The translations under genes and the position numbers were made by a program. A stretch of 64,000 nucleotides of DNA from contig NZ_JYKZ01000004.1 in the NCBI RefSeq assembly GCF_001043005.1, positions 248,001-312,000 of the forward strand. The letters run 5' to 3'. Positions within the stretch are counted from its first letter, which is position 1. Every line of letters begins with the position of its first letter. The notes under the pieces were generated by a model. It searched no databases and was not told the DNA's origin. It saw only the letters and a program-made list of their open reading frames with translations. This DNA is from Pseudomonas psychrophila. GTDB taxonomy: Bacteria > Pseudomonadota > Gammaproteobacteria > Pseudomonadales > Pseudomonadaceae. Positions 7,635 to 18,042 of the stretch are shown here, one piece after another.

Positions 7635-8978
7635 TTAAGCCTGAGCCGCCAGAACGCGACGTTCCCAGGGAGTTATTTCGTCATGGAAGCTGGTAAGTTC
7701 CAGCGTCTTGGACGCAACGTAACCTTCGATGAACTCAGTGCCGAACAGTTCAATCGCCAATTGACTGCGCTTGAGGCGATCAAGGGCTGCATGCAAGGTA
7801 CAGGGCAATGACAGCGCCTGGGGCACTTCGAACTCACCCTGAATCGCGGCGCTCGGTTCCAGCTCATGCTCAATGCCATATAACCCTGCCGCCAGGCTGG
7901 CGGCAATGGCCAGATACGGATTGGCGTCGGCGCCCGGCAAACGGTTTTCGACCCGCCGCGCCACCGGTGAGCTGGCCGGAATGCGCAGGCCTGCGGCACG
8001 GTTGTCGTGGGACCAGCACGCATTGTTCGGCGACGCATAGGGGTGAAACAAACGCTGATAGGAGTTGACGTTCGGGGCAAACAACGCCGTAAAGTCAGCC
8101 ATCCCCGCCTGCTGGCCGCCGATAAAGTGGCGAAAGGTGGCTGTCGGCTGCCCCTCCTCGTCACTGAATACGTTGCGACCGCTGCCCAGCTCCACAACGC
8201 TCTGGTGGATGTGCATCGAGCTGCCAGCGGTGTGTGCCAGTGGCTTGGCCATACACACAACGGTCAGGCCATGCTTGAGGGCAACCTCCTTGAGCAAGTG
8301 CTTGAACAGAAAAGTCTGGTCGGCGAGCAACAGGGGATCACCATGCAGCAAGTTTATTTCAAACTGACTGACACCCATCTCGTGCATAAAGGTATCGCGC
8401 GGCAAACCCAGTGCCGCCATGCACTCGTAGACTTCGCTGAAAAAAGGCCGCAAACCGTTATTGGAGCTGATGCTGAACGCCGAAAAGCCATCTTCGCGAC
8501 GACCATCCAGCCCCACAGGCGGGCGGAACGGCTGAGTCGGATCGGGGTTGGGCGCAAACACAAAGAACTCAAGCTCGGTGGCTACCACCGGCGCCAGACC
8601 ACGGGCCGCGTAGCGAGCGATAACCGCCTTCAACTGACCACGCGTCGACAACCGCGAGCTTTCACCGCTGAATTCATCGGCGTCACAAATGGCCAGGGCT
8701 CTGGGTTGTTGGCTCCAGGGCAGGCGATGGAGTTGGGCCGGGTCTGGCACCAATGCCAGATCCCCATCATCGCTGCCGTAGAAGCGCGACTCCGGGTAGC
8801 CACCCATGATGCATTGCAACAGCACGCCACGAGCCATCTGCAAGCGCCGGCCTTCGAGAAAGCCCGCCGCAGTCATCACCTTGCCGCGCGGTACGCCATT
8901 GAGATCGGGAGTGACGCATTCAACCTCATCGATACCCGCCAATCGCTGTGCGAGTGAGCCCTGGACGTCGCTCGTCAT
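7635..8978 (-). CDS. Glutamine synthetase family protein (gamma-glutamyl-polyamine synthetase type)
   Basis: The 447-residue product has the type I glutamine synthetase fold: an N-terminal beta-Grasp domain (1-115, VECVTPDLNGVPRGK) and the catalytic domain with ELEFFVF near residue 135, GVSQFEINLLHGDPL, the ATP-binding GSSMHIHQS, and NSYQRLFHPYASPNN...RAAGLRIP. The spacing and the PNNACWSHDNR segment resemble PuuA/SpuI-type enzymes that ligate glutamate to putrescine or other amines rather than GlnA. No partner genes for polyamine breakdown (puuB, puuC, puuD) are next to it, so the true amine is open. It is followed by an MFS gene on the same strand, which may carry the substrate. Confidence 0.85.
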   Translation of the reverse strand: MTSDVQGSLAQRLAGIDEVECVTPDLNGVPRGKVMTAAGFLEGRRLQMARGVLLQCIMGGYPESRFYGSDDGDLALVPDPAQLHRLPWSQQPRALAICDADEFSGESSRLSTRGQLKAVIARYAARGLAPVVATELEFFVFAPNPDPTQPFRPPVGLDGRREDGFSAFSISSNNGLRPFFSEVYECMAALGLPRDTFMHEMGVSQFEINLLHGDPLLLADQTFLFKHLLKEVALKHGLTVVCMAKPLAHTAGSSMHIHQSVVELGSGRNVFSDEEGQPTATFRHFIGGQQAGMADFTALFAPNVNSYQRLFHPYASPNNACWSHDNRAAGLRIPASSPVARRVENRLPGADANPYLAIAASLAAGLYGIEHELEPSAAIQGEFEVPQALSLPCTLHAALDRLKRSQLAIELFGTEFIEGYVASKTLELTSFHDEITPWERRVLAAQA

Positions 8979-9076
8979 GACACTTTCCTTGCTGTGCAGG
9001 CCACTGAGGGCAATGTGTACAAAATACGCACCTGTTCCAGGTTTGTGTAGTCGCTGATGATGGACCGTACTGGCAT

Positions 9077-9164
9077 TGTGGGAGCGGGCTTGCTCGCGAT
9101 TCAGGCGGCGCGGTCCACCAGGTAAACCGCGTCGATACTATCGCGAGCAAGCCCGCTCCCACAG
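9077..9164. repeat. REP-type inverted repeat, GGGCTTGCTCGC form
   Basis: TGTGGGAGCGGGCTTGCTCGCGA and its inverse are separated by about 42 bases, in the divergent gap between the glutamine-synthetase-like and phosphatase genes. The same form recurs at 13660, 26313 and 45224. Confidence 0.85.
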
Positions 9165-9250
9165 AGCCGATACGCCAGGTTGTGCGGTGTTTACCCGATA
9201 ACTGTCTAAGCTCTTTGCCCACCGTGTCAGGAAGACCAAAAGGAAGAACG

Positions 9251-10549
9251 ATGAAGACGCTGCTCCCTCTTTATACCGGTCTGCTACTGGCCAGCATGCT
9301 CAGCCCTGCGGCCTTGGCCCAAACCCCCACAAGCGATGGTTATGCGCTGGATAAAGTCGTGCAAGTCAGCCGTCATGGCGTGCGTCCTCCTACCAAGTCC
9401 AATGAAAAACTGCTCACCGCCGTCACCCAACGCCAATGGCCGACCTGGCTGGTGCCCTTCGGCAACTTGACCGGCCATGGCTACACCGGTGCTGTCGAAT
9501 TGGGACGCTACCGTGGCGAAGTACTGCGCACCGCCGGGCTGATCCCCAAGGGTTGCCCGGATGCCAGCCAGTTACTGGTACACGCCAGCCCCCTGCAGCG
9601 CACCAAGGCCACCGCGCAAGCCTTGCTCGACGGCATGTTCCCGGGCTGCGGCCTGCAACCGACCTATGTCAGCGGCGACCAGGACGCCTTGTTCCAGGCC
9701 AATGAAATGCCCTTTGCCGCCCTCGACCCAGTGAAAGCCAAAGCCGACATTCTCAAAGCCCTGGGTGGCAGCGTCGAGGCCGCTCAGGCCCGTTACAAAC
9801 CCTTTGAAGAAAAACTCAGAGAAATCGCCTGCCTGCCCGCGGCCGACTGCCCCTATGGCAAACAAGCCTGGACCCTTGAACAAAACGCCAAGGGCCGCTT
9901 CTCGATCAAGGGCCTGAGCGCGGGCGCCAACATGGGCGAAGTGTTCCGCCTGGAATACAGCCAGGGCTTGCCACTGGATAAAGTCGCGTTCGGCAACGGT
10001 CGTACCGCAGCCCAAGTGTCGAGCCTGATGGTGCTGACCAAAGCCAAGTACGACTACCTCAATGACATCCCCTATATCGCCAGTCGCGGTGCGTCAGAGC
10101 TGATGAACCAGATTTCGCTGGAACTCAAGCAAGGCACCCCGCTGGCCCAAAAAGACGGGCAAAGCATCCCGCCTGATGTGCCGCTGATGCTGCTCGTGGC
10201 CCACGACACCAATATCGCCTACCTGCGCACCATGCTCGGCTTCGGCTGGAAGCTGGGGGACTACATCGAGAACAATATCCCGCCCGTCGGTACGCTGCAG
10301 TTTGAACGCTACAAGGAAGTCAAAACCGGCGAGTACTTTCTGCGCATTGCCTTTGAGGCGCAGTCAATGGATCAGATCCGCAACCTGACGCAGCTGACCG
10401 GCGCCCAAAAACCGCTCAAGCGTGATTTCAACAGCGCCGGGGACTGCCGTAAAACCAGCGTCGGCCTGCTTTGCCCGCTCAAGGATGCGATGGCCACCGT
10501 GGATCAGAACATCGACCCGACGGCACTGACGCCGTACTCATTCGAGTGA
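9251..10549 (+). CDS. Periplasmic histidine acid phosphatase (AppA/Agp family)
   Basis: A 432-residue protein of the branch-2 histidine phosphatase superfamily, which removes phosphate from phytate, glucose-1-phosphate or other esters. A signal peptide (MKTLLPLYTGLLLASMLSPAALA) predicts periplasmic export. The catalytic RHGVRPP motif lies at residues 41-47 and the proton-donor HDTN in MLLVAHDTNIAYLRTMLG near residue 318. The ATG at 9251 follows an AGGAAG site. Length and motifs fit AppA and Agp equally; phytase versus glucose-1-phosphatase cannot be told by eye. Its last 46 bases overlap the end of the convergent EAL gene. Confidence 0.88.
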   Translation: MKTLLPLYTGLLLASMLSPAALAQTPTSDGYALDKVVQVSRHGVRPPTKSNEKLLTAVTQRQWPTWLVPFGNLTGHGYTGAVELGRYRGEVLRTAGLIPKGCPDASQLLVHASPLQRTKATAQALLDGMFPGCGLQPTYVSGDQDALFQANEMPFAALDPVKAKADILKALGGSVEAAQARYKPFEEKLREIACLPAADCPYGKQAWTLEQNAKGRFSIKGLSAGANMGEVFRLEYSQGLPLDKVAFGNGRTAAQVSSLMVLTKAKYDYLNDIPYIASRGASELMNQISLELKQGTPLAQKDGQSIPPDVPLMLLVAHDTNIAYLRTMLGFGWKLGDYIENNIPPVGTLQFERYKEVKTGEYFLRIAFEAQSMDQIRNLTQLTGAQKPLKRDFNSAGDCRKTSVGLLCPLKDAMATVDQNIDPTALTPYSFE

Positions 10550-11769
10550 TCCGGCGCCGTTGAAGCCTCAGCGCCAGGACTGGCTTCACGTTGTTGCAAC
10601 CAGTGCAGCAAGTCCTGGCCGCTCATGGGTCGTGCAAACCAGTAGCCCTGCCCTTCAACGCAGCCCATTGTCAGCAAGCGCTGAAACTGGGCCTCGGTTT
10701 CGATCCCTTCGATGACCACCGACATGCCCAGATTTTTGCCCAGCGCCAGGGTGTTGGCGATCACCGCTTCGCAGCGCGGCTCATGCTCCAGGTGGCGAAC
10801 AAACCCGGCGTCGAGCTTGATTTCATTAAATGGCAACTGACACAGCCGTTGCAGCGAGGAAAACCCGGTTCCAAAGTCGTCGATCGATAACCGGCAGCCC
10901 ATCATTCGCAGGCGTACCAGGTTCTCCAGACTGGCGGCCGGCGCTTGCAGCAGTCCGTTCTCGGTCAGTTCGAAGGTCAGCCTGGAGCCTGGCGTCGCAT
11001 GCCGGGTCAGGATGCCCTTGAGGGTGTAAGTCAGCTGGTTATTGGCCAATTGCGCGGTTTGCAGGTTGAACGCCATGTTCAAGGGAAAGCCCTGAATCCT
11101 GGCTTGCTCTTGCAGTCTCAACGCCTGATCCAGTTGAGCAAACAACATGTCGTCCATCAACCCGCAGCGCTCCAGCACCGGGATAAACATGGCCGGGGGC
11201 AGCACCCCTTTACTCGGGTGCTGCCAGCGACACAGCACCTCAACACCACACACCTCGCCGGTCTGCAGGTTGAACTTGGGTTGGTACCAGGCCTGCAGTT
11301 GCTGCAGAGCCAGGGCCTGGCGCACCTCGTCTTCACAGGCCAGTTGCACCTTACTGCCGGGCGTTTTCTCGGTGGTGCAGGCGCCCTGATACTTTGCCAG
11401 CAGAGGCCCAAGCACTTCGGCGTGCAGCGGCTTGCCGACATCACCCAGCAACTCCAACCCCAAAAGGGTAACGATCTGACGCGCCGTGCGGCGCAAGTCA
11501 GCCGACAGGGCACTGCTGATGATGATGGCTTTGACTTGCCCCGACTTGCCCACCCGGCGCAAAAAGGCCAGACCGTCCATGCCTTCCATCTGTAAATCGC
11601 AGACGGCGATATCCACCGCACCAACCTGCTCAAGAACCGCCAGCGCCTCACTGCCATCACTGGCCTCAAACACTTCATGACAGCCCAGCGAGCGAAACAG
11701 GCTCACCGCTACGGCGCGCTGGAAGTCGTCATCTTCCAAAATCAGGATACGCAGTGAATGACCAGACAT
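10504..11769 (-). CDS. Response regulator with EAL domain (c-di-GMP phosphodiesterase)
   Basis: A 421-residue REC-EAL protein of the RocR/PvrR type that would hydrolyse cyclic di-GMP in response to phosphorylation. The receiver domain (5-125) has the acidic pocket LEDDD and phospho-acceptor Asp58 (IAVCDLQMEGMDG). The EAL domain (about 160-400) has EVL in place of EAL (GVEVLCRW), then TFELTEN, LSIDDFGTGFSSL, IKLD and VIEGIET, so the metal-binding and catalytic acids look intact. The start MSGHSLRILILEDD is chosen over one 16 codons upstream. No histidine kinase is adjacent. The 3' end overlaps the phosphatase gene by 46 bases in convergent orientation. Confidence 0.9.
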   Translation of the reverse strand: MSGHSLRILILEDDDFQRAVAVSLFRSLGCHEVFEASDGSEALAVLEQVGAVDIAVCDLQMEGMDGLAFLRRVGKSGQVKAIIISSALSADLRRTARQIVTLLGLELLGDVGKPLHAEVLGPLLAKYQGACTTEKTPGSKVQLACEDEVRQALALQQLQAWYQPKFNLQTGEVCGVEVLCRWQHPSKGVLPPAMFIPVLERCGLMDDMLFAQLDQALRLQEQARIQGFPLNMAFNLQTAQLANNQLTYTLKGILTRHATPGSRLTFELTENGLLQAPAASLENLVRLRMMGCRLSIDDFGTGFSSLQRLCQLPFNEIKLDAGFVRHLEHEPRCEAVIANTLALGKNLGMSVVIEGIETEAQFQRLLTMGCVEGQGYWFARPMSGQDLLHWLQQREASPGAEASTAPDHSNEYGVSAVGSMF

Positions 11770-11890
11770 CAGGTTGACCCATCGAAAAACGGTGTAGGTC
11801 AATTGTCCCGGAGACATCAGGATAGTTACCTAGGAAATTTCCCCTTAAACGTAGGAATTATCCCAAGTCGACCCGGCTGTCGATTGAAGG

Positions 11891-12652
11891 TCAGCGAGCA
11901 CTGCGGGTGAAGATGCGGATCACTTCATCCAGATGCTCGGCCATTGCCTGACGTGCAGCGGCCGGGTCGTGCTGCTCCAGTGCTTGCAGCACGCGACGGT
12001 GTTCATTTTCCGAACGATGAATCATGTCATCCGGGGTGTAGTGACTTTGCAAACGCTGGAACATGCTGCCGTAACGATGACCCAGCAAATGCTGGATCAT
12101 CAGCGCATAGGCCGGGTTATCCGAAGCCTGGGCAATGCGGATATGGAACAGGCGGTCGCCCGGGTGGGTATGGGAGTCGTTGCGGTTGTCCTGCACGTTG
12201 CGCTCGAACGCCTCACGAATACCCGCCAATTCTTCGTCACTGGCATTCACCGCTGCCAGTGCCGCGGCCTCGGGCTCGATCAGGCGCCGAGCCTGAAGCA
12301 AGGCGAACGGCGGGATCTCAGCGCTGAAATCAACTTCGATGCCCAACTCAGGGTCCAGTTCTTTCCACTGATTTCGCGTGGCCTGGGCCATCACTGGTTC
12401 GTCGGACACCGCTTGCACCGGCGGCTCACAGACCAGAACCCCGTTACCCACGCGCACATCCACCAGACCGATGACTTCCAGGGCAATCATCGCCTCGCGC
12501 ACCGAGGCGCGACTCACACCCAGCAACTTGGCCAGTTCGCGCTCGGCCGGCAAACGGCTGCCCGGCGGGAATTCACCGCTGTCGATCAAGGCACGTAGTT
12601 GATCAGCGATTTGCCGATAAAGTCTTTGATTATCAATAACTTGAAATGGCAT
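11891..12652 (-). CDS. GntR/FadR-family regulator of the L-fucose cluster
   Basis: A 253-residue repressor-type regulator. The N-terminal winged helix has RLPAERELAKLLGVSRASVREAMIALE (about residues 38-64); the C-terminal FCD helical domain (about 105-240) contains the usual conserved Asp and His residues, with FHIRIAQASDNP and LDEVIRIF, and would bind a sugar-acid ligand, often with a metal. It is divergent from the fucose operon. The 240-base gap holds two copies of a 15-base near-palindrome that suit this family, so it probably represses both itself and the operon until an intermediate accumulates. The ligand is inferred, not seen. Confidence 0.88.
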   Translation of the reverse strand: MPFQVIDNQRLYRQIADQLRALIDSGEFPPGSRLPAERELAKLLGVSRASVREAMIALEVIGLVDVRVGNGVLVCEPPVQAVSDEPVMAQATRNQWKELDPELGIEVDFSAEIPPFALLQARRLIEPEAAALAAVNASDEELAGIREAFERNVQDNRNDSHTHPGDRLFHIRIAQASDNPAYALMIQHLLGHRYGSMFQRLQSHYTPDDMIHRSENEHRRVLQALEQHDPAAARQAMAEHLDEVIRIFTRSAR

Positions 12653-12744
12653 CAGGAAATAAGCTCTGGAATGGACAGCCTTCGACGAGCACTTTTGGCA
12701 AAAAAAGACGCTTGTTGAAGCTTGAGGTGCATGCTACAAAAGGA

Positions 12745-12763
12745 CCAATGGCCTGACCATTGG
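12745..12763. promoter_or_regulatory. Probable GntR operator, copy 1
   Basis: CCAATGG-CCTGA-CCATTGG is a 19-base dyad with perfect 7-base arms. The core AATGGCCTGACCATT is identical to copy 2 at 12836-12850, and TGG-N5-CCA suits FadR-subfamily GntR proteins. It lies about 93 bases before the gntR ATG. Confidence 0.7.
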
Positions 12764-12835
12764 ATGGATAACGTAAAGCGATCATAGCAAACCTTATCCC
12801 TGCACTTGAGTCGTTTTGCCATTTGCTACGCCCAC

Positions 12836-12850
12836 AATGGCCTGACCATT
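12836..12850. promoter_or_regulatory. Probable GntR operator, copy 2
   Basis: AATGGCCTGACCATT repeats the core of copy 1 exactly, 89 bases away and 43 bases before the first fucose gene, where it could block transcription. Confidence 0.7.
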
Positions 12851-12892
12851 AGGCCATTTACGACAAAAACAAAAAAACGTAATGGAGCACCC

Positions 12893-13633
12893 ATGGATCT
12901 TTCCGGCAAACGCGTGCTGATCACTGCGGCCGCTCAGGGCATTGGCCAGGCCAGTGTCCAGGCATACCTCGCCGCTGGCGCCGAAGTCTTCGCCGCCGAC
13001 ATCAATGCCGCAGCCCTCAACACCCTTGAAGGCGCGCACACACATATTCTGGACGTTACCGATGCCGCTGCAATCGAGCGCCTGGCCAAGGAACTTGGCC
13101 CGCTGGATGTGCTGTTCAACTGCGCTGGCGTTGTGCACAGCGGCAACATTCTGGAATGCAGCGAACAGGACTGGAGCTTCGCCCTGGACCTCAACGTGAC
13201 CGCCATGTACCGCATGATCCGCGCCTTCTTGCCGGGCATGCTGAGCAACGGTGGCGGCTCGATCATCAATATGGCGTCGGTGGCCTCCAGCGTTAAAGGT
13301 GTGCCCAACCGCTTTGCCTACTGCGCCAGCAAAGGCGCGGTCATTGGCCTGACCCGTTCGGTGGCGGCTGATTTTGTAAGCCAGAACATTCGCTGCAATG
13401 CCATCTGCCCCGGCACCGTCGACTCCCCTTCCCTGCGCCAGCGCATCAGCGAACAAGCCGAGCGTGAAGGCCGCAGCACCGACGAGGTGTACGCCGCCTT
13501 TGCCGCTCGCCAACCCATGGGCCGCATCGGCACCGCCGAAGAAATCGCCCAGCTGGCGCTCTACCTCGGTTCCAGTGCCAGCGGCTTCACCACCGGCACA
13601 GCACAAATCATTGATGGCGGCTGGAGTAACTGA
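12893..13633 (+). CDS. SDR dehydrogenase, probable 2-keto-3-deoxy-L-fuconate 4-dehydrogenase
   Basis: A 246-residue short-chain dehydrogenase. It has the nucleotide-binding TAAAQGIG near residues 10-17, NCAG near 81, the catalytic Ser in IINMASVASS and the YCASKG (YxxxK) motif near 145-150. By family and place it should oxidise 2-keto-3-deoxy-L-fuconate to the 2,4-diketo acid, as the equivalent enzyme does in the Xanthomonas and Herbaspirillum non-phosphorylating fucose routes. The ATG at 12893 follows a GGAG site; a longer frame to 12806 is rejected because it runs across the operator. A second copy at 23602 is very similar, especially beyond residue 105. Confidence 0.85.
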   Translation: MDLSGKRVLITAAAQGIGQASVQAYLAAGAEVFAADINAAALNTLEGAHTHILDVTDAAAIERLAKELGPLDVLFNCAGVVHSGNILECSEQDWSFALDLNVTAMYRMIRAFLPGMLSNGGGSIINMASVASSVKGVPNRFAYCASKGAVIGLTRSVAADFVSQNIRCNAICPGTVDSPSLRQRISEQAEREGRSTDEVYAAFAARQPMGRIGTAEEIAQLALYLGSSASGFTTGTAQIIDGGWSN

Positions 13634-13659
13634 CTCCATCGCTTTTGACTTTGCTCTTA

Positions 13660-13742
13660 TGGGAGCGGGCTTGCTCGCGATTGGATCGCTGCGGTGTATC
13701 AGGATAATCGCGCTGATGCCATCGCGAGCAAGCCCGCTCCCA
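13660..13742. repeat. REP-type inverted repeat, GGGCTTGCTCGC form
   Basis: TGGGAGCGGGCTTGCTCGCGAT and its inverse around a 39-base centre, lying inside the operon between the dehydrogenase and the hydrolase. The paralogous pair at 24 kb also has a REP between the same two genes, but of the other form. Confidence 0.85.
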
Positions 13743-13791
13743 CAACAAGCCAGCTCCCACAGGGCCCTGCCCCTTCCAAAAAGGATTGTTT

Positions 13792-14640
13792 ATGAAACTG
13801 CTGCGCTACGGTGACAAAGGCCAGGAACGCCCTGCTCTGCTCGATAACAACGGTCAACTGCGCGACTTGTCCGCAGTGGTCACGGATATCGCAGGCGAAA
13901 CCCTGAGCCCGCAAAGCATTGCCCGCTTGCAAGATATCGACCCGTCGACCCTGCCACTGGTTGAAGGCTCGCCACGTATCGGTGCCTGCGTCGGCCAGGT
14001 CGGCAAGTTCATCTGCATCGGCCTCAACTACGCCGACCATGCTGCCGAAACCGGCGCCGCCATCCCCGCCGAGCCTGTGGTGTTCAGCAAATGGACCAGC
14101 GCCATTGTCGGCCCCAACGACAACGTAGAAATCCCGCGAAACTCGCGCAAAACCGACTGGGAAGTCGAACTGGGCGTGGTCATCGGCAAGGGCGGTCGTT
14201 ACATCAGCGAAAGCGATGCCCTTGAGCACGTGGCCGGTTATTGCGTGATCAACGACGTCTCCGAGCGCGAGTTCCAGCTCGAGCTGGGCGGCACCTGGGA
14301 CAAAGGCAAAGGCTGCGACACCTTCGGCCCGCTTGGCCCGTGGCTGGTGACCCGCGATGAAATCGCCGACCCGCACCAACTCGACCTGTGGCTGGAAGTA
14401 GACGGCAAGCGCTACCAGAACGGCAACACGCGAACGATGATTTTCCAGATCCCGAAAATCGTCAGTTACCTCAGCCAGTTCATGAGCCTGCAACCGGGCG
14501 ACGTGATTTCCACCGGCACGCCGCCGGGCGTCGGTCTGGGCATCAAGCCCGAACCCGTGTACCTGCGCGCCGGCCAGACCATGCGTCTGGGCATCAGCGG
14601 CCTGGGTGAACAACAACAACGCACCGTGAACGCCGACTGA
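13792..14640 (+). CDS. FAH-family hydrolase, probable 2,4-diketo-3-deoxy-L-fuconate hydrolase
   Basis: A 282-residue fumarylacetoacetate-hydrolase-fold enzyme that would cleave the 2,4-diketo acid to pyruvate and L-lactate, the last step of the non-phosphorylating fucose route. Visible FAH features are GKFICIGLNYADHAAE near residues 71-86, the metal-binding acids in DWEVELGVVIGKG (about 121-133) and GYCVINDVSERE, and the C-terminal PGDVISTGTPPGVG. Genes of this type are often labelled ureidoglycolate lyase, which context does not support. The ATG at 13792 is used. The gene at 24440 is a close paralog of identical length. Confidence 0.85.
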   Translation: MKLLRYGDKGQERPALLDNNGQLRDLSAVVTDIAGETLSPQSIARLQDIDPSTLPLVEGSPRIGACVGQVGKFICIGLNYADHAAETGAAIPAEPVVFSKWTSAIVGPNDNVEIPRNSRKTDWEVELGVVIGKGGRYISESDALEHVAGYCVINDVSEREFQLELGGTWDKGKGCDTFGPLGPWLVTRDEIADPHQLDLWLEVDGKRYQNGNTRTMIFQIPKIVSYLSQFMSLQPGDVISTGTPPGVGLGIKPEPVYLRAGQTMRLGISGLGEQQQRTVNAD

Positions 14641-14654
14641 CAGGGAGTTGAACC

Positions 14655-15932
14655 ATGACCACGATTACCGCCGTACGGGTTGAAGACATTCGCTTCCCCA
14701 CTTCGCAATCCCTGGATGGTTCGGATGCGATGAATCCGGACCCGGATTACTCAGCCGCCTATGTCATTCTTGAAACCGACACCCCGGGCCTTGAAGGTCA
14801 CGGCCTGACCTTTACCATCGGCCGCGGCAACGAGATTTGCTGCGCCTCGATCAAGGCGCTGTCCAGCTTGCTGGTGGGTTTGAAACTGCAATGGATCGCC
14901 GAAGACATGGGCCGCTTCTGGCGCCACGTGACCAGCGATAGCCAACTGCGCTGGATCGGCCCGGACAAGGGCGCCATTCACCTGGCTACCGGTGCAGTGG
15001 TCAACGCGGCATGGGACTTGTGGGCCAAGGCAGAAGGCAAACCCGTGTGGCGCCTGGTGGCCGACATGAGCCCCGAAGAACTGGTGCGTTGCATTGATTT
15101 TCGCTACATCACCGACTGCATCACGCCGGCACAAGCTTTGACCTTGCTGCGCGAACGCGCCCAGGGCAAGGCCGAGCGCCTGGCTTCACTGGAAGCTGAC
15201 GGTTACCCCTGCTACACCACCTCGGCCGGATGGCTCGGTTATGCCGATGACAAACTGCGCAGGCTTTGCCAGGAAGCGGTGGATGCAGGTTTCTCCCACG
15301 TCAAACTGAAAGTCGGCCACGACCTGCAAGACGACATCCGCCGCGTGCGCATCGCCCGCGAGGTGCTGGGGCCGGATCGCCAATTGATGATCGACGCCAA
15401 TCAGGTATGGGAAGTCGACGCCGCCATTGACTGGGTGCGCGAGCTGTCGTTTGCCAACCCGTGGTTTATCGAAGAACCCACCAGCCCGGACGACGTGGAA
15501 GGTCATCGCAAAATCCGTCTAGGCGTCGCCCCGGTCAAGGTCGCAACCGGCGAGATGTGCCAGAACCGTATCGTGTTCAAGCAACTGATCATGCGCGAAG
15601 CCATTGATGTGGTGCAGATCGATGCCTGCCGTCTCGGCGGGGTCAACGAAGTGCTGGCCGTGATGCTGATGGCAGCCAAGTACAACTTGCCGGTATGCCC
15701 GCATGCCGGCGGTGTTGGCTTGTGCGAGTACGTGCAGCACCTGTCGATGATCGATTACCTGTGCATCGCCGGGACTCACGAAGGCCGGGTGGTGGAGTTT
15801 GTCGACCACCTGCACGAGCATTTTGAAGACCCGTGCGTGATTCGCAATGCGGCCTATATGCCCCCACAGGCGCCGGGCTTTTCGATCCAGATGAAAGCAG
15901 CGTCCCGCGAGCAGTATCGGTACCGGGGCTGA
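14655..15932 (+). CDS. fucD: L-fuconate dehydratase (enolase superfamily)
   Basis: This 425-residue enzyme of the mandelate-racemase group of the enolase superfamily would dehydrate L-fuconate to 2-keto-3-deoxy-L-fuconate. The active-site set is complete: the KxK motif in FSHVKLKVGHD, metal ligands in LMIDANQVW, WFIEEPTSP and KVATGEMCQN, and the His of CPHAGGVGL. Length and the N-terminal VEDIRFPTSQSLDGSDAMNPDPDYSAAYV match the fuconate dehydratase family known from Xanthomonas. It follows the FAH gene by 14 bases and precedes the lactonase by 23 bases. I am confident of the family and fairly sure of the substrate. Confidence 0.92.
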   Translation: MTTITAVRVEDIRFPTSQSLDGSDAMNPDPDYSAAYVILETDTPGLEGHGLTFTIGRGNEICCASIKALSSLLVGLKLQWIAEDMGRFWRHVTSDSQLRWIGPDKGAIHLATGAVVNAAWDLWAKAEGKPVWRLVADMSPEELVRCIDFRYITDCITPAQALTLLRERAQGKAERLASLEADGYPCYTTSAGWLGYADDKLRRLCQEAVDAGFSHVKLKVGHDLQDDIRRVRIAREVLGPDRQLMIDANQVWEVDAAIDWVRELSFANPWFIEEPTSPDDVEGHRKIRLGVAPVKVATGEMCQNRIVFKQLIMREAIDVVQIDACRLGGVNEVLAVMLMAAKYNLPVCPHAGGVGLCEYVQHLSMIDYLCIAGTHEGRVVEFVDHLHEHFEDPCVIRNAAYMPPQAPGFSIQMKAASREQYRYRG

Positions 15933-15955
15933 ACCAAGGGCGGAGCACAATAATA

Positions 15956-17918
<1,963 letters not shown>

Positions 17919-17927
17919 CCGTAACCC

Positions 17928-17990
17928 TGTGGGAGCGAGCCTGCTCGCGAAGCAGGCTTTGATGCCTTCGCGAGCAGGCTCGCTCCCACA
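17928..17990. repeat. REP-type inverted repeat, GAGCCTGCTCGC form
   Basis: TGTGGGAGCGAGCCTGCTCGCGAAG and its inverse, with a short centre, in the 124-base gap between mutarotase and permease. It may form a hairpin that lowers read-through into fucP. Confidence 0.85.
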
Positions 17991-18042
17991 AATCGATCCA
18001 GATCCACGCAAGTCGCCAACAACAATAAGAAGGAGATGCGTC

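Noticed and set aside
17929..18042. Longer frames through REP elements as N-terminal extensions (fucP; also the FAH gene at 30519)
   Set aside because: The added residues are just translated REP sequence; good ribosome-binding sites support the later starts.
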